Of a stretch of 23,723 nucleotides of DNA, positions 16,940-23,723 are shown one piece after another; the first letter of the stretch is position 1, and every line of letters begins with the position of its first letter. The notes beneath the pieces were generated by a model. The model was not told the DNA's origin. It was given only the letters and a program-made list of their open reading frames with translations, and made no database searches. This stretch comes from an uncultured Pseudomonas sp. (GTDB lineage: Bacteria; Pseudomonadota; Gammaproteobacteria; Pseudomonadales; Pseudomonadaceae): NCBI RefSeq assembly GCF_946886105.1, contig NZ_CAMPHV010000060.1:1-23723 (forward strand), written 5' to 3'. The translations under genes and the position numbers were made by a program.

Positions 16940-18331
16940 ATGGATGACCACGGACGCTCCAAGCCCACCGCCCCAACCTTGTACGCCCTCGACACCAATG
17001 TGCTGATCCACGATCCCAACGCGCTGCTGAATTTTCAGGAGCACCATGTCGCCATCCCGATGACCGTACTGGAGGAACTGGACAAGCTGAAAACCGGCAA
17101 ACAAGGCGTCGCCGCCGAGTGCCGTCAGGCGATTCGCTTGATCGACAAAATTCTCGGCAGTGCGACACCGGAGGAAGTGGAGCTCGGCGTTCCGATCCAG
17201 CGCGACAAGAGCGGTCCCTGCGGTTATCTATCGATCCTCATGAGCAAGAGCGGCGCGCCCATTACCTGGCTGCCCGAGGATCTGAACGACAACAAGATCA
17301 TCAACCAATTGGTCGAGCTGAAAACCCGGCGGCCCGGCATGGCCGTGGTGCTGGTGACCAAGGACATCAACATGCGCCTCAAGGCGCGCGCCTGCGGCAT
17401 CGACTCGGAGGACTACCACACCGACCAGTTGGTCGACGATGTGTCCCTGCTGTCCCAGGGTTACCACAATATGGATGGCTCGTTCTGGGACCGCGTGAGT
17501 AAGGTCGAAACCCGCCAGGATCACGGCCGCACCTGGCACCGTGTGCAACTGATCGACAACTTGCCGGCGGTGCACGTCAACGAGTTCATCATCGACGAGC
17601 AGGGTTTCGTCGGCTGGATCAAGGGCATCAACGAAGGCGAACTGACGATCCTCGACTTGCACCAGGAACCGCTGATGCACCAGGAAGCCTGGGGGTTACG
17701 GCCGCGGGATGTGTACCAGTCGCTGGCGCTGTTCGCGCTGCTCGATCCGGATATCCATCTGGTCAATATGTCCGGCGCCGCCGGTTCGGGGAAAACCATT
17801 CTGGCGTTGGCCGCAGCCATCGAGCAGACCATGGTCAGCAAGCGCTACCGGCGGATCATTGCCACCCGTAGCGTGCAAGGGCTGGATCAGGAGATCGGCT
17901 TTTTGCCCGGCACCGAGGCGGAGAAGATGGAGCCCTGGCTCGGCGCCATCACCGACAACCTCGAAGCCTTGCACATGGACGACGAGAACACCCATGGCAG
18001 CGTCGACTACATCCTGCAAAAGGTGCCGCTGCAGTTCAAATCGCTCAACTACATCCGCGGGCGCAGCTTCCAGCAGAGCCTGATCCTGATCGACGAATGC
18101 CAGAACCTCACCCCGCACCAGATGAAAACCATCATCACCCGTGCCGGCAGCGGTTCCAAGGTGGTCTGCCTGGGCAACCTGGCGCAGATCGACACCCCCT
18201 ACCTGTCGGCGCCCAGCTCGGGCCTGACTTACCTCACGGAGCGCTTCAAGGATTTCGAGCACGGCGTGCACATCACCCTGCAAGGGGTGCCGCGCTCGAT
18301 TCTCGCGGAGTACGCGGAAAGCCATATGTAG
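16940..18331 (+). CDS. PhoH2-type fusion of PIN nuclease domain and PhoH ATPase
   Basis: The 463-residue product joins an N-terminal PIN domain (about 12-150) to a C-terminal PhoH P-loop ATPase (about 255-460). The PIN domain shows D18 and N20 in LDTNVLIHD, the acidic pair E45-E46, and D142. The ATPase has Walker A GAAGSGKT (279-286) and Walker B LILIDECQ (381-388). Proteins of this architecture (PhoH2, YlaK) have been described as RNA helicase/ribonucleases, sometimes partnered with antitoxin-like PhoAT; the physiological substrate here is unknown. All key residues are present. The ATG at 16940-16942 has AAGGTGA six bases upstream. It is followed by a strong terminator, so it is probably monocistronic; no small antitoxin-like ORF is evident upstream. 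Confidence 0.93.
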   Translation: MDDHGRSKPTAPTLYALDTNVLIHDPNALLNFQEHHVAIPMTVLEELDKLKTGKQGVAAECRQAIRLIDKILGSATPEEVELGVPIQRDKSGPCGYLSILMSKSGAPITWLPEDLNDNKIINQLVELKTRRPGMAVVLVTKDINMRLKARACGIDSEDYHTDQLVDDVSLLSQGYHNMDGSFWDRVSKVETRQDHGRTWHRVQLIDNLPAVHVNEFIIDEQGFVGWIKGINEGELTILDLHQEPLMHQEAWGLRPRDVYQSLALFALLDPDIHLVNMSGAAGSGKTILALAAAIEQTMVSKRYRRIIATRSVQGLDQEIGFLPGTEAEKMEPWLGAITDNLEALHMDDENTHGSVDYILQKVPLQFKSLNYIRGRSFQQSLILIDECQNLTPHQMKTIITRAGSGSKVVCLGNLAQIDTPYLSAPSSGLTYLTERFKDFEHGVHITLQGVPRSILAEYAESHM

Positions 18332-18346
18332 TCCCGCCCACCTGTT

Positions 18347-18376
18347 GACCACGCCGCCCCCTCGGGCGGCGTGGTC
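18347..18376 (+). terminator. Strong stem-loop terminator after the PIN-PhoH gene
   Basis: Thirteen perfect base pairs (18347-18359 with 18364-18376) enclose a four-base loop and are followed by GTTTA. The hairpin starts 16 bp after the PhoH stop and separates it from the moa genes. The T-run is short but the stem is very stable. Confidence 0.8.
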
Positions 18377-18459
18377 GTTTACGCGGTGACGATTATTGCC
18401 GGGTGCTAGAAATTGACCGGCGGGTTTACAATCGGGCCATCACTTTCTGGAGTCTGCCC

Positions 18460-18936
18460 GTGTTAACCCATCTCGATGCCCAAGGCCGCGCCCATATGGT
18501 CGATGTCACCGACAAGGCCAATAGTTTTCGCGAAGCCACTGCCGAAGCCCGGGTGCGCATGCGCCCGCAGACCCTGCAAATGATCGTGCAGGGCGAGCAT
18601 CCCAAAGGCGATGTGTTCGCCGTGGCGCGTATCGCCGGGATTCAGGCGGCGAAGAAAACCAGCGATCTGATTCCGCTGTGCCATCCGCTGATGTTGACTG
18701 GGGTCAAGGTCGAACTGGCGGCCGAAGGCGAGGATAGCGTGCATATCACCGCCACCTGCAAGCTCAGCGGCCAGACCGGGGTGGAGATGGAAGCCCTGAC
18801 CGCCGCCAGCGTCGCGGCGCTGACCATCTACGACATGTGCAAGGCCGTGGATCGCGGCATGGTTATCGAAAACGTACGGCTGCTGGAGAAGCTCGGCGGC
18901 AAGAGCGGCCACTTCAAGGCCGAGGAGCAGGCATGA
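18460..18936 (+). CDS. moaC: MoaC, cyclic pyranopterin monophosphate synthase
   Basis: MoaC converts the MoaA product (3',8-cyclo-GTP) into cyclic pyranopterin monophosphate, the first stable molybdopterin intermediate. The 158-residue product matches E. coli MoaC nearly end to end: [38 protein letters not shown] core, [20 protein letters not shown] and the active-site region MCKAVDRGM. The start is a GTG at 18460-18462 with GGAG seven bases upstream, which gives the family-like N-terminus LTHLDAQG; the ORF's in-frame extension to 18403 has no homology. Its stop overlaps the moaD start (ATGA). A TACAAT box lies about 30 bp upstream (18426-18431) but has no matching -35. Confidence 0.96.
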   Translation: MLTHLDAQGRAHMVDVTDKANSFREATAEARVRMRPQTLQMIVQGEHPKGDVFAVARIAGIQAAKKTSDLIPLCHPLMLTGVKVELAAEGEDSVHITATCKLSGQTGVEMEALTAASVAALTIYDMCKAVDRGMVIENVRLLEKLGGKSGHFKAEEQA

Positions 18937-19175
18937 TCCGTGTGCAGTATTTCGCCCGTTATCGTGAAACCCTGGGGTTGGACGACGAACGCGTGGACGG
19001 CGAGTTCGCCACCCTGGAACAGCTGCGTCAGCACCTGGCCGGGCGCGGCGGGGTGTGGCAGGTGCTCGCCGAGCAGAACCTGATGTGCGCGCGCAATGAG
19101 GAGCTCTGCGGCCTCGATGAGCCGCTGCAAGCCAATGACGAAGTGGCGTTTTTTCCGACGGTCACGGGCGGTTGA
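18933..19175 (+). CDS. moaD: MoaD, small subunit of molybdopterin synthase
   Basis: MoaD is the ubiquitin-like sulphur carrier that donates sulphur to the pterin when bound to MoaE. The 80-residue product has the usual length and the essential C-terminal Gly-Gly (TVTGG), which is adenylated and thiocarboxylated. [13 protein letters not shown] is the typical family ending. The ATG overlaps the moaC stop by four bases, so expression is translationally coupled. moaE follows after two bases. Confidence 0.95.
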   Translation: MIRVQYFARYRETLGLDDERVDGEFATLEQLRQHLAGRGGVWQVLAEQNLMCARNEELCGLDEPLQANDEVAFFPTVTGG

Positions 19176-19177
19176 GC

Positions 19178-19633
19178 ATGAGTATTCGCGTCCAGGCTCA
19201 AGCCTTCGACCCCGGCCAGGAGCTCAACGCCCTGCATGCCGCCAATTTGGGCATAGGCGCAGTGGTCAGCTTCGTCGGCTACGTGCGCGATTTCAACGAG
19301 GGGCGTGAAGTCGGCGGCATGTTCCTTGAGCATTTTCCCGGGATGACCGAGAAGGCCCTGGGCAAAATCGCCGCCGAGGCCGAGCAGCGCTGGCCGCTGC
19401 TGAATATCGAGATCATCCACCGCATCGGCCGTCTCGAACCGGGCGAGCCGATCGTTTTCGTCGGCACCAGCAGCGCGCACCGCCAGGCCGCGTTCGATGC
19501 CTGCAACTTCATCATGGATTACCTGAAAACCCGCGCACCCTTCTGGAAGAAGGAAGACACCGCCGAAGGCCCGCGCTGGGTCGAAGGCCGTTGCAGCGAC
19601 CAGGATGCGGCCGCGCGCTGGCAGAAATCCTGA
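19178..19633 (+). CDS. moaE: MoaE, large subunit of molybdopterin synthase
   Basis: MoaE holds the active site that inserts two sulphurs from MoaD into cyclic pyranopterin monophosphate. The 151-residue product shows family motifs GAVVSFVGYVRDFN, LEHFPGMTEKAL, HRIGRLEPGE and the catalytic-lysine region DYLKTRAPFWKKE. The ATG at 19178-19180 is chosen because it gives the family N-terminus; a TTG two codons earlier overlaps moaD. It lies two bases after the moaD stop, completing a moaC-moaD-moaE unit. moaA and moaB are not in this window. Confidence 0.95.
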   Translation: MSIRVQAQAFDPGQELNALHAANLGIGAVVSFVGYVRDFNEGREVGGMFLEHFPGMTEKALGKIAAEAEQRWPLLNIEIIHRIGRLEPGEPIVFVGTSSAHRQAAFDACNFIMDYLKTRAPFWKKEDTAEGPRWVEGRCSDQDAAARWQKS

Positions 19634-19700
19634 CGCCGTTTGCGGCCGTTATTCACTCGCTATTCCGGGGGAAGTGCGCGCCTTACTCGATGCGCTTTCG

Positions 19701-20870
19701 TTAGCTCGTCACGGCGCCTTCCACCCGGTTGCGACCGCTTTGCTTGGCGCGGTACAGCGCCCGGTCGCAGGCCGCATAGAGGCTTTCGTAGTTGCTCGAT
19801 TGGCCCGCGCTCAGGCAAGCCAGGCCGATGCTGACGGTGACCTCCACCGGCTGGCCATCGACTTCCTTCAGCTCCGCCTCCACCGACTGGCGCAGCTTTT
19901 CGGCGATACGCAGCCCTTGCTCGCGCTCGCAATCGGTCAACAGCAGGACGAACTCCTCGCCGCCCAGGCGAGCCAGGCTATCGATGCTGCGTATCTGGTT
20001 GCTGAGCAACACGGCGGCACGTTTGATCACCGCATCGCCGAGCGGGTGACCGAAGCGGTCGTTGACCGTCTTGAAGTGATCGAGGTCGAGTATCAGCAAG
20101 CACAACGGCTGCCGGCTGCGTTGGCTGCGCAGCAACTCGCGCTCGACGATCGCGCCGAATGCGCGGCGGTTGAGCAAGCCGCTCAAGGGGTCGCGTTCGG
20201 CGAGGTAGCCGAGTTTGCGGTTCTGCTCCTCCAACAGCAGCTGCTGGGCTTGCAGGCGCTGCTTCTGGGTGTTGATCTGCACAAAGTTGCGCCACTGCAA
20301 CCAGGCCAGCACCAGGCCGATCGCGCATGCCGAAACCCCGTTGACCTGGTTACTCAACAGCAGCGCCGGGGTGGTCTGGGTTTGCTGCATGCCGACCAGA
20401 AACAGCAGCAGGGCGGCGCCGAACAGCCATAGCGCGGACAGCGGACGGTGCAGAAACACCAGCGCAACCAAGGTGCAGCCGGTCAACAGCGGGGTGATAT
20501 TGCTGGTCACCAGTTGGTCGATGGCACTGACCAGGGCGGCGAAGCCCAGAGTGCCGATGACCGCGGTGGCGACGCAAGCCCGACGCAGCCGCGGCAGATC
20601 GTGCCGGCGCTTCAGCCGCCAGGCGGCCAGGCCCAGCAGGCCGAAGAACACCAGCATGCCGGCGTGCGCCGCAAGAATGCCCTGGCGCCACAATGCCTCG
20701 CTGGCCGAACCCGGCTGGCGCTGCCAGAACATCCAGAGATGGATCAGGTTGATCGGTGGAATCAAGGGAGCGGCAAACAGCAGGCGCCGCATATTCTGCT
20801 CGAGCAACTGGGGCGCAAAAGCCCGGTTCTTCTCGATGATCGCCTGCCAGCCAATACGCCAAGCGCGCAA
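19701..20870 (-). CDS. Membrane-bound diguanylate cyclase (GGDEF)
   Basis: The protein should make c-di-GMP from two GTP at the inner membrane. The 389-residue product has about six N-terminal membrane segments (roughly 30-205) with no named sensory domain, a short coiled segment (about 210-240), and a C-terminal GGDEF domain. The active-site loop is GGEEF (303-307). An inhibitory I-site RSID (294-297) stands exactly five residues before it, so both catalysis and product feedback look intact. The TTG at 20868-20870 is used as the start because GGGAG lies nine bases upstream. The next candidate, an ATG at 20790-20792, has a poorer site and would remove 26 residues. It converges with moaE. Confidence 0.92.
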   Translation of the reverse strand: MRAWRIGWQAIIEKNRAFAPQLLEQNMRRLLFAAPLIPPINLIHLWMFWQRQPGSASEALWRQGILAAHAGMLVFFGLLGLAAWRLKRRHDLPRLRRACVATAVIGTLGFAALVSAIDQLVTSNITPLLTGCTLVALVFLHRPLSALWLFGAALLLFLVGMQQTQTTPALLLSNQVNGVSACAIGLVLAWLQWRNFVQINTQKQRLQAQQLLLEEQNRKLGYLAERDPLSGLLNRRAFGAIVERELLRSQRSRQPLCLLILDLDHFKTVNDRFGHPLGDAVIKRAAVLLSNQIRSIDSLARLGGEEFVLLLTDCEREQGLRIAEKLRQSVEAELKEVDGQPVEVTVSIGLACLSAGQSSNYESLYAACDRALYRAKQSGRNRVEGAVTS

Positions 20871-20992
20871 TTGCGGTAACTCCCAATCGGTACTGGTGCC
20901 GGATCGCCCCGTACCCTGCGTGCAGAGCCGGTGGTCGGCTCTTCAAGGGTAGACGTTACACAAGTTTTCCCCGCTGGGCGATTGGCCATTAG

Positions 20993-21131
20993 CAGGCCTT
21001 TGAAAAACGTAGGCGAGGCAGGCAAGACAAGGCAAAAACGGCCGAAAAAGCGGAGTTTACTGTTGTAAATGAGCATTTTGAGGGCGTTTTTAACGCAGTA
21101 TTGCCAACGTAGGTAGTTTTTCAACGGCCTG
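20993..21131. mobile_element. 139-bp MITE with terminal inverted repeats and TTAG target duplication
   Basis: The left end CAGGCCTTTGAAAAAC and the right end read inward, CAGGCCGTTGAAAAAC, match at 15 of 16 positions. The element is flanked on both sides by TTAG (20989-20992 and 21132-21135), a four-base target duplication. There is no coding capacity. The centre contains GCGAGGCAGGCAAG and a hairpin core at 21045-21079 (inner stem TTTAC/GTAAA, outer AAAA-a-GC/GC-a-TTTT), followed by TAACGCAG. It must be moved by a transposase supplied elsewhere. Confidence 0.8.
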
Positions 21132-21174
21132 TTAGGCGCAGGCAGGCGAAATCCCGTTGCAACCTGTTCCAACC

Positions 21175-21231
21175 CTATCCGCCAGTGGCTAACCCCGCAG
21201 AAGCGGCTGCCGTGGCTTCTCTTGGTAGCTT
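21175..21231 (-). pseudogene. Remnant duplicate of the MFS transporter 3' end
   Basis: The minus strand translates as KLPREATAAASAGLATGG followed by a stop. This closely copies the last residues of the intact MFS gene (KLPKEAPAAASAGLATG). The DNA match to 21368-21417 runs for about 49 bases with roughly seven differences, and the reading frame and stop are kept. Only this tail is left; the rest of the copy is replaced by a hairpin repeat starting at 21232. This indicates an old tandem duplication or a second MFS gene that was almost wholly deleted. Confidence 0.75.
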
Positions 21232-21317
21232 GTAGGGTGGATGACGCTTTTTTCATCCACCATTGCAGGAGCTGGTTGGGTGAAGCGCCAGCCCCGTAGC
21301 CCAGATGCAATCCGGGG
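21232..21317. repeat. Two dispersed extragenic hairpin repeats
   Basis: The first unit opens GTAGGGTGG like the repeat at 15502 and forms GGTGGATG (21236-21243) paired with CATCCACC (21254-21261), eight perfect pairs. The second, GTAGCCCAGATGCAATCCGG region at 21296-21317, forms CCCAGAT-GCA-ATCCGGG with one A/C mismatch. It resembles a repeat I recall as common in Pseudomonas genomes. Either may also act as a transcription terminator for the flanking MFS gene. Confidence 0.6.
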
Positions 21318-21363
21318 AGCGCTTGTGCGGTTACCAACGCCTCCCGGATCGCGTCCCGCACCA

Positions 21364-22587
21364 TCAGCCCGTGGCTAAACCCGCCGAAGCGGCCGCCGGG
21401 GCTTCTTTTGGCAGTTTCAGCGTCAGCACTATCAGCAACACGCCAACCCCGCTTATGACGGCATATACCCCGGCAAAGCTGCCGCTATGGTTGGCCAATA
21501 GCCCCGCACCGTAGTTGCCGAGCATGCCGCCGGAGCCTTGCATCACATTAGCGACGCCAAAGATTGAAACGGCCATCGCGCTGGATGAAGCCAGCTTGGA
21601 AACGTAAGCGGGAATAAGGCCGAAGATGGGGTAGAAGGCCGTCGCGAACAACACCGCGGCGACCAGGGGCCAATGCCCCGAAGGCTGTACCACGAATATC
21701 AGTGCCGCCATCACCACACAGCCATACACCAGCAACATCGCGGCGCGTAAGCCGGTTCGGTCCGAGAGCCAGCCAAGTGCGAGCCCGGCAAACATGCCGA
21801 CGAAACCGATCACCGCCCAGACCTGAGCACTGTATTCCACGCTAAAGCCAAGCTCGGTGCGCAGGTAGGACGAGAGGTAGGTCTGGAACGGAAAGGTGGC
21901 GAAGCCAATCAGGAAATTCATCGACCAGATCAGCAACACCCAGGGCTTTATCAATTCCAGGCGCACGCTGGGTAGGGCAGCCTTATCGGTGGTTGGCGCC
22001 AAGGTCGGTGGCGCGGTTTGCCCGAGTAAACCGCCTTTCTTGAATACCACCAGCACCAGCACCGCCATTGCCAGGGTAAGCAGCCCAACCAACCACCAAA
22101 CGCTGCGCCATTCCCCTTGCGGGGCATAAATCGGCACCAACAGACTGTTGATCGCTACCCCGTAACTGGTGCCGCTGGAAACCAGGCCCATGGCCAAGCC
22201 CCGGTAACGGTAGGCGACCACCCTGGCGACGACATCGACCATGGGTACGAAGACAGTCGCGGCAGTGCCTGCCAGCACAGTCAGCAATACGCCTATGACA
22301 AAGGTATTGTCCGACAGCGGAATCAGCAGCAACGCCGCTGCACAGACAGTGCCCGAAGCCAGAATCAACCTGCCGCCGCCGATCCTGGGCGTCAGCCAGA
22401 CCGCCAGCATTGCGCAGAGCAGAAAACCCAGCTGCGCCGACGCGGTGATGGTGCCCACGTAAGAAAAACCGAAACCCAGAGATGCCTGCATATCGGGCAC
22501 GAGCTGGGCGAACAGATAAATCCCGAAGCCATAGCTCGCCGCCACCAGGCTGGTTAGCAGCACCACAACTGCAACATTCAAACGCAT
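21364..22587 (-). CDS. Major facilitator superfamily transporter, substrate unknown
   Basis: The 407-residue product has about twelve membrane segments in two halves with a hydrophilic central loop (about 190-215). It carries typical MFS motifs such as YRYRGLAMGLVSSGTSYG and the loop 8-9 motif GWLSDRTGLR. It is close in style to the YbfB/YjiJ-type families, but no substrate can be read from the sequence. The ATG at 22585-22587 is chosen because the first membrane segment begins right after it (MRLNVAVVVLL). The upstream TTG at 22656 would add a 23-residue leader without support, although the ribosome site at the ATG is also weak. A decayed copy of its 3' end lies about 130 bp downstream. Confidence 0.85.
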   Translation of the reverse strand: MRLNVAVVVLLTSLVAASYGFGIYLFAQLVPDMQASLGFGFSYVGTITASAQLGFLLCAMLAVWLTPRIGGGRLILASGTVCAAALLLIPLSDNTFVIGVLLTVLAGTAATVFVPMVDVVARVVAYRYRGLAMGLVSSGTSYGVAINSLLVPIYAPQGEWRSVWWLVGLLTLAMAVLVLVVFKKGGLLGQTAPPTLAPTTDKAALPSVRLELIKPWVLLIWSMNFLIGFATFPFQTYLSSYLRTELGFSVEYSAQVWAVIGFVGMFAGLALGWLSDRTGLRAAMLLVYGCVVMAALIFVVQPSGHWPLVAAVLFATAFYPIFGLIPAYVSKLASSSAMAVSIFGVANVMQGSGGMLGNYGAGLLANHSGSFAGVYAVISGVGVLLIVLTLKLPKEAPAAASAGLATG

Positions 22588-23043
22588 GGCGAGCACCGTA
22601 TCGGCTGCTGGAATCGACAGCAGCAAGTCAGGACAGGGGAGGGAACGGCAAAGCAACTGTCCCGTAGGCGACTAAAGAGGCTGGTCGCTCTGCTTTCTGA
22701 GAAAAAGCCCAGAGCCAACCTCGATCAGCCAACATCAGCGCCGCTCGTATTCATTGCCTTGCTGCCGCCCAACTCTACTGAGCGCGCAAGCCAGCCGACC
22801 GATAAAAACGCCCTCCATATGCTCCACACCGCCATGAACAGACGATTCGCCGCCCAGGCGCAAAACAGCAGTCAGCCGGACAATCGGGGCAGACGGCGAT
22901 ATTGATGTGGCTGAGTGGCTGCTTCCAGGAAACGTGCTCATCCCTTCAAGCGACTGGTGAGCATTTAAGCGCCAGAAATACACACGCCGCCATGATCGGC
23001 GGTGTGGTGCGGGAGCTTTTAATCGAGCTAAAGAGATGCAGGC
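22588..23043. other. 456-bp stretch without a convincing gene
   Basis: This spacer between the MFS gene and the bacteriocin immunity gene holds one open frame on the minus strand (22735-22983, GTG start, 82 codons, containing VLRLGGESSVHGGVEHMEGV). It has no usable ribosome site, begins inside a hairpin and matches no family I can name. It could be a fragment of an old gene or transferred DNA. The promoter for the MFS gene should lie here but is not evident. Confidence 0.5.
22983..23006. terminator. Hairpin downstream of the immunity gene
   Basis: CACGCCGCC (22983-22991) and GGCGGTGTG (22998-23006) form a nine-pair stem around a six-base loop. The one imperfect position is a G-T pair on the plus strand and an A/C mismatch on the minus. 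It lies about 40 bp past the immunity gene stop. The following minus-strand sequence has only a short T cluster (GTATTTCT), so terminator function is moderate. Confidence 0.45.
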
Positions 23044-23325
23044 TTAGCTTGCTTTAAAGCCGGGCAGGCCATTGGCCTCGCGCCATTTCTTAACTTCTGA
23101 CAGCACCCCTTCCGGACTGTCATCGACTCCAGGAGCTGGATAAAAGATCAAGTCCGAGCCACGAGGGTGACCAACAATGCTGACAAAGTGATCTGTCAAT
23201 TGGCTCAGATAAGTTTCTAGAGCCGCACCTTTGAGGTCGCTGGTATCTTCAAAAAACTCGCGTAGGAGCAGCATAAACTCTGCTTCCGTGTAATCCTCAA
23301 GGCTGCGTTTGCTGAGGAAATCCAT
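23044..23325 (-). CDS. Colicin/pyocin DNase immunity protein (Im9-like)
   Basis: This small protein binds and neutralises the DNase domain of the bacteriocin encoded just upstream. The 93-residue product follows the Im2/Im7/Im8/Im9 and pyocin S immunity pattern: YTEAEFMLLLREFF in helix 1, the conserved core HPRGSDLIFYPAPGVDDSP and the ending VKKWREANGLPGFKAS. In colicin immunity proteins the first region sets specificity and the Asp-Leu-Ile-Tyr-Tyr-Pro core supplies binding energy; here the first tyrosine is phenylalanine. AAGGAG five bases before the ATG contains the stop of the DNase gene, so the pair is tightly coupled. Confidence 0.94.
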   Translation of the reverse strand: MDFLSKRSLEDYTEAEFMLLLREFFEDTSDLKGAALETYLSQLTDHFVSIVGHPRGSDLIFYPAPGVDDSPEGVLSEVKKWREANGLPGFKAS

Positions 23326-23334
23326 AGTCGCTCC

Positions 23335-23723
23335 TTACTTTGAACTGTGAATTTTAATATGGTTTTTAGGGGTGGTGACCCTGAGATTGTCTACGTCATA
23401 AACAGCACCGCCATCAACAATCCTATCGATGTGGTGTAGCTCATGAACCTTACGCCCTCCGACCGCCTCTGCATCCTGCACAAAGGGGGAGGAGCCACCT
23501 CGCATCACCCTTCTGTTAGCAGCAGAAAACTGGCTGCTCAGTTCAGGGTCTGCCGCCACTTCCGTCCAGAATGCCTCTCGAAAATCATCGAAGCTTGAGA
23601 ACTCTCTGTCGCGTAATTTATCGGCGATTTGTGCTGGAACCGGTGAGCCTAACCCAACGCCAGCCCCCGCCAACCATATCCCCGTCACATCCTCCCCCTG
23701 TCCAGTCACGACCCCAGGCTGAT
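23335..23723 (-). CDS. DNase bacteriocin (S-type pyocin/colicin E9-like), C-terminal part
   Basis: The frame is open to the window edge, so only the C-terminal 128 or so codons are seen. They form a complete HNH nuclease domain of the colicin E2/E7/E8/E9 and pyocin S1/S2/AP41 type, from about PVPAQIADKLRDREF. QVGGRKVYELHH in colicin E9 corresponds here to VGGRKVHELHHIDRI, and DNLRVTTPKNHIKIH completes the HNH metal site with all expected histidines. Receptor-binding and translocation domains would lie beyond 23723. The apparent GTG start at 23707-23709 is internal. The gene is followed after nine bases by its immunity gene. An S-type bacteriocin is most likely, but the same nuclease domain also occurs in other secreted toxins. 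Confidence 0.9.
   Translation of the reverse strand, partial: QPGVVTGQGEDVTGIWLAGAGVGLGSPVPAQIADKLRDREFSSFDDFREAFWTEVAADPELSSQFSAANRRVMRGGSSPFVQDAEAVGGRKVHELHHIDRIVDGGAVYDVDNLRVTTPKNHIKIHSSK

Larger units (their letters stand above)
20871..21363. other. Repeat-rich intergenic region between the MFS gene and the diguanylate cyclase
   Basis: The 493 bp contain no intact gene. In order they hold about 120 bp of unassigned upstream sequence for the cyclase (20871-20992), the 139-bp MITE (20993-21131), a remnant of an MFS gene end (21175-21231), a GTAGGGTGG-type hairpin (21232-21261) and a second palindromic repeat (21296-21317). The minus-strand reading frame covering 20762-21364 is assembled from these pieces and is not a gene. 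Confidence 0.75.

Noticed and set aside
20762..21364. 200-codon minus-strand frame spanning the MITE and repeats
   Set aside because: It is stitched from the mobile element, the MFS remnant and hairpin repeats and includes the start of the cyclase in another frame.
22588..22656. N-terminal extension of the MFS protein from a TTG at 22656
   Set aside because: The extension is not membrane-like and the first conserved segment starts right after the ATG at 22587.
1..23723. tRNA, rRNA or CRISPR arrays
   Set aside because: I saw no cloverleaf tRNA with CCA-proximal features, no rRNA stretches and no regularly spaced direct repeats.

Overview
The window looks like a chromosomal segment of a Pseudomonas-type gammaproteobacterium. 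It is GC-rich, carries the Pseudomonas/Azotobacter alginate operon in its usual gene order with an AlgU (RpoE-like)-type promoter, and contains short dispersed repeats. The proteins resemble but clearly differ from the P. aeruginosa versions I remember, so a relative such as the stutzeri/mendocina lineages is more likely. This placement is inference from memory, not from a search.

Layout. (1) Positions 1-13984, minus strand: the alginate operon algD-alg8-alg44-algK-algE-algG-algX-algL-algI-algJ. It covers GDP-mannuronate supply (AlgD), polymerisation controlled by c-di-GMP (Alg8/Alg44), periplasmic and outer-membrane export (AlgK/AlgE), epimerisation (AlgG), lysis (AlgL) and O-acetylation (AlgX/AlgI/AlgJ). 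algF and algA, normally next, would lie beyond position 1. The last 14 codons of algJ and everything to the window edge appear to come from a short repeat element. (2) Positions 13985-14670: 686 bp of non-coding DNA with a GAACTA-N17-TCATA promoter, a leader of about 350 nt and several palindromes. (3) Positions 14671-16643: yaaA (minus), a repeat hairpin, and a DmeF-like cation efflux gene (plus). (4) Positions 16940-19633: a PIN-PhoH ATPase gene with a strong terminator, then a tightly coupled moaC-moaD-moaE run for molybdopterin synthesis. (5) Positions 19701-22587, minus strand: a membrane-bound diguanylate cyclase and an MFS transporter. The roughly 490 bp between them hold a 139-bp MITE with a 4-bp target duplication, a decayed duplicate of the MFS gene's 3' end, and two further repeat hairpins. 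(6) Positions 22588-23723: a stretch with no convincing gene, then a colicin/pyocin-type immunity gene and the C-terminal HNH DNase part of its bacteriocin, which runs off the window.

The most unusual observation is that the element at the algJ end (1-105) and the MITE at 20993-21131 share little sequence overall but share one hairpin architecture. It has fixed GC-GRAG and UGA-GC elements, and the stem base pairs differ in a compensatory way. This suggests a family of short mobile elements selected for a nucleic-acid fold. One member has probably rewritten the end of algJ and now sits inside the alginate operon.
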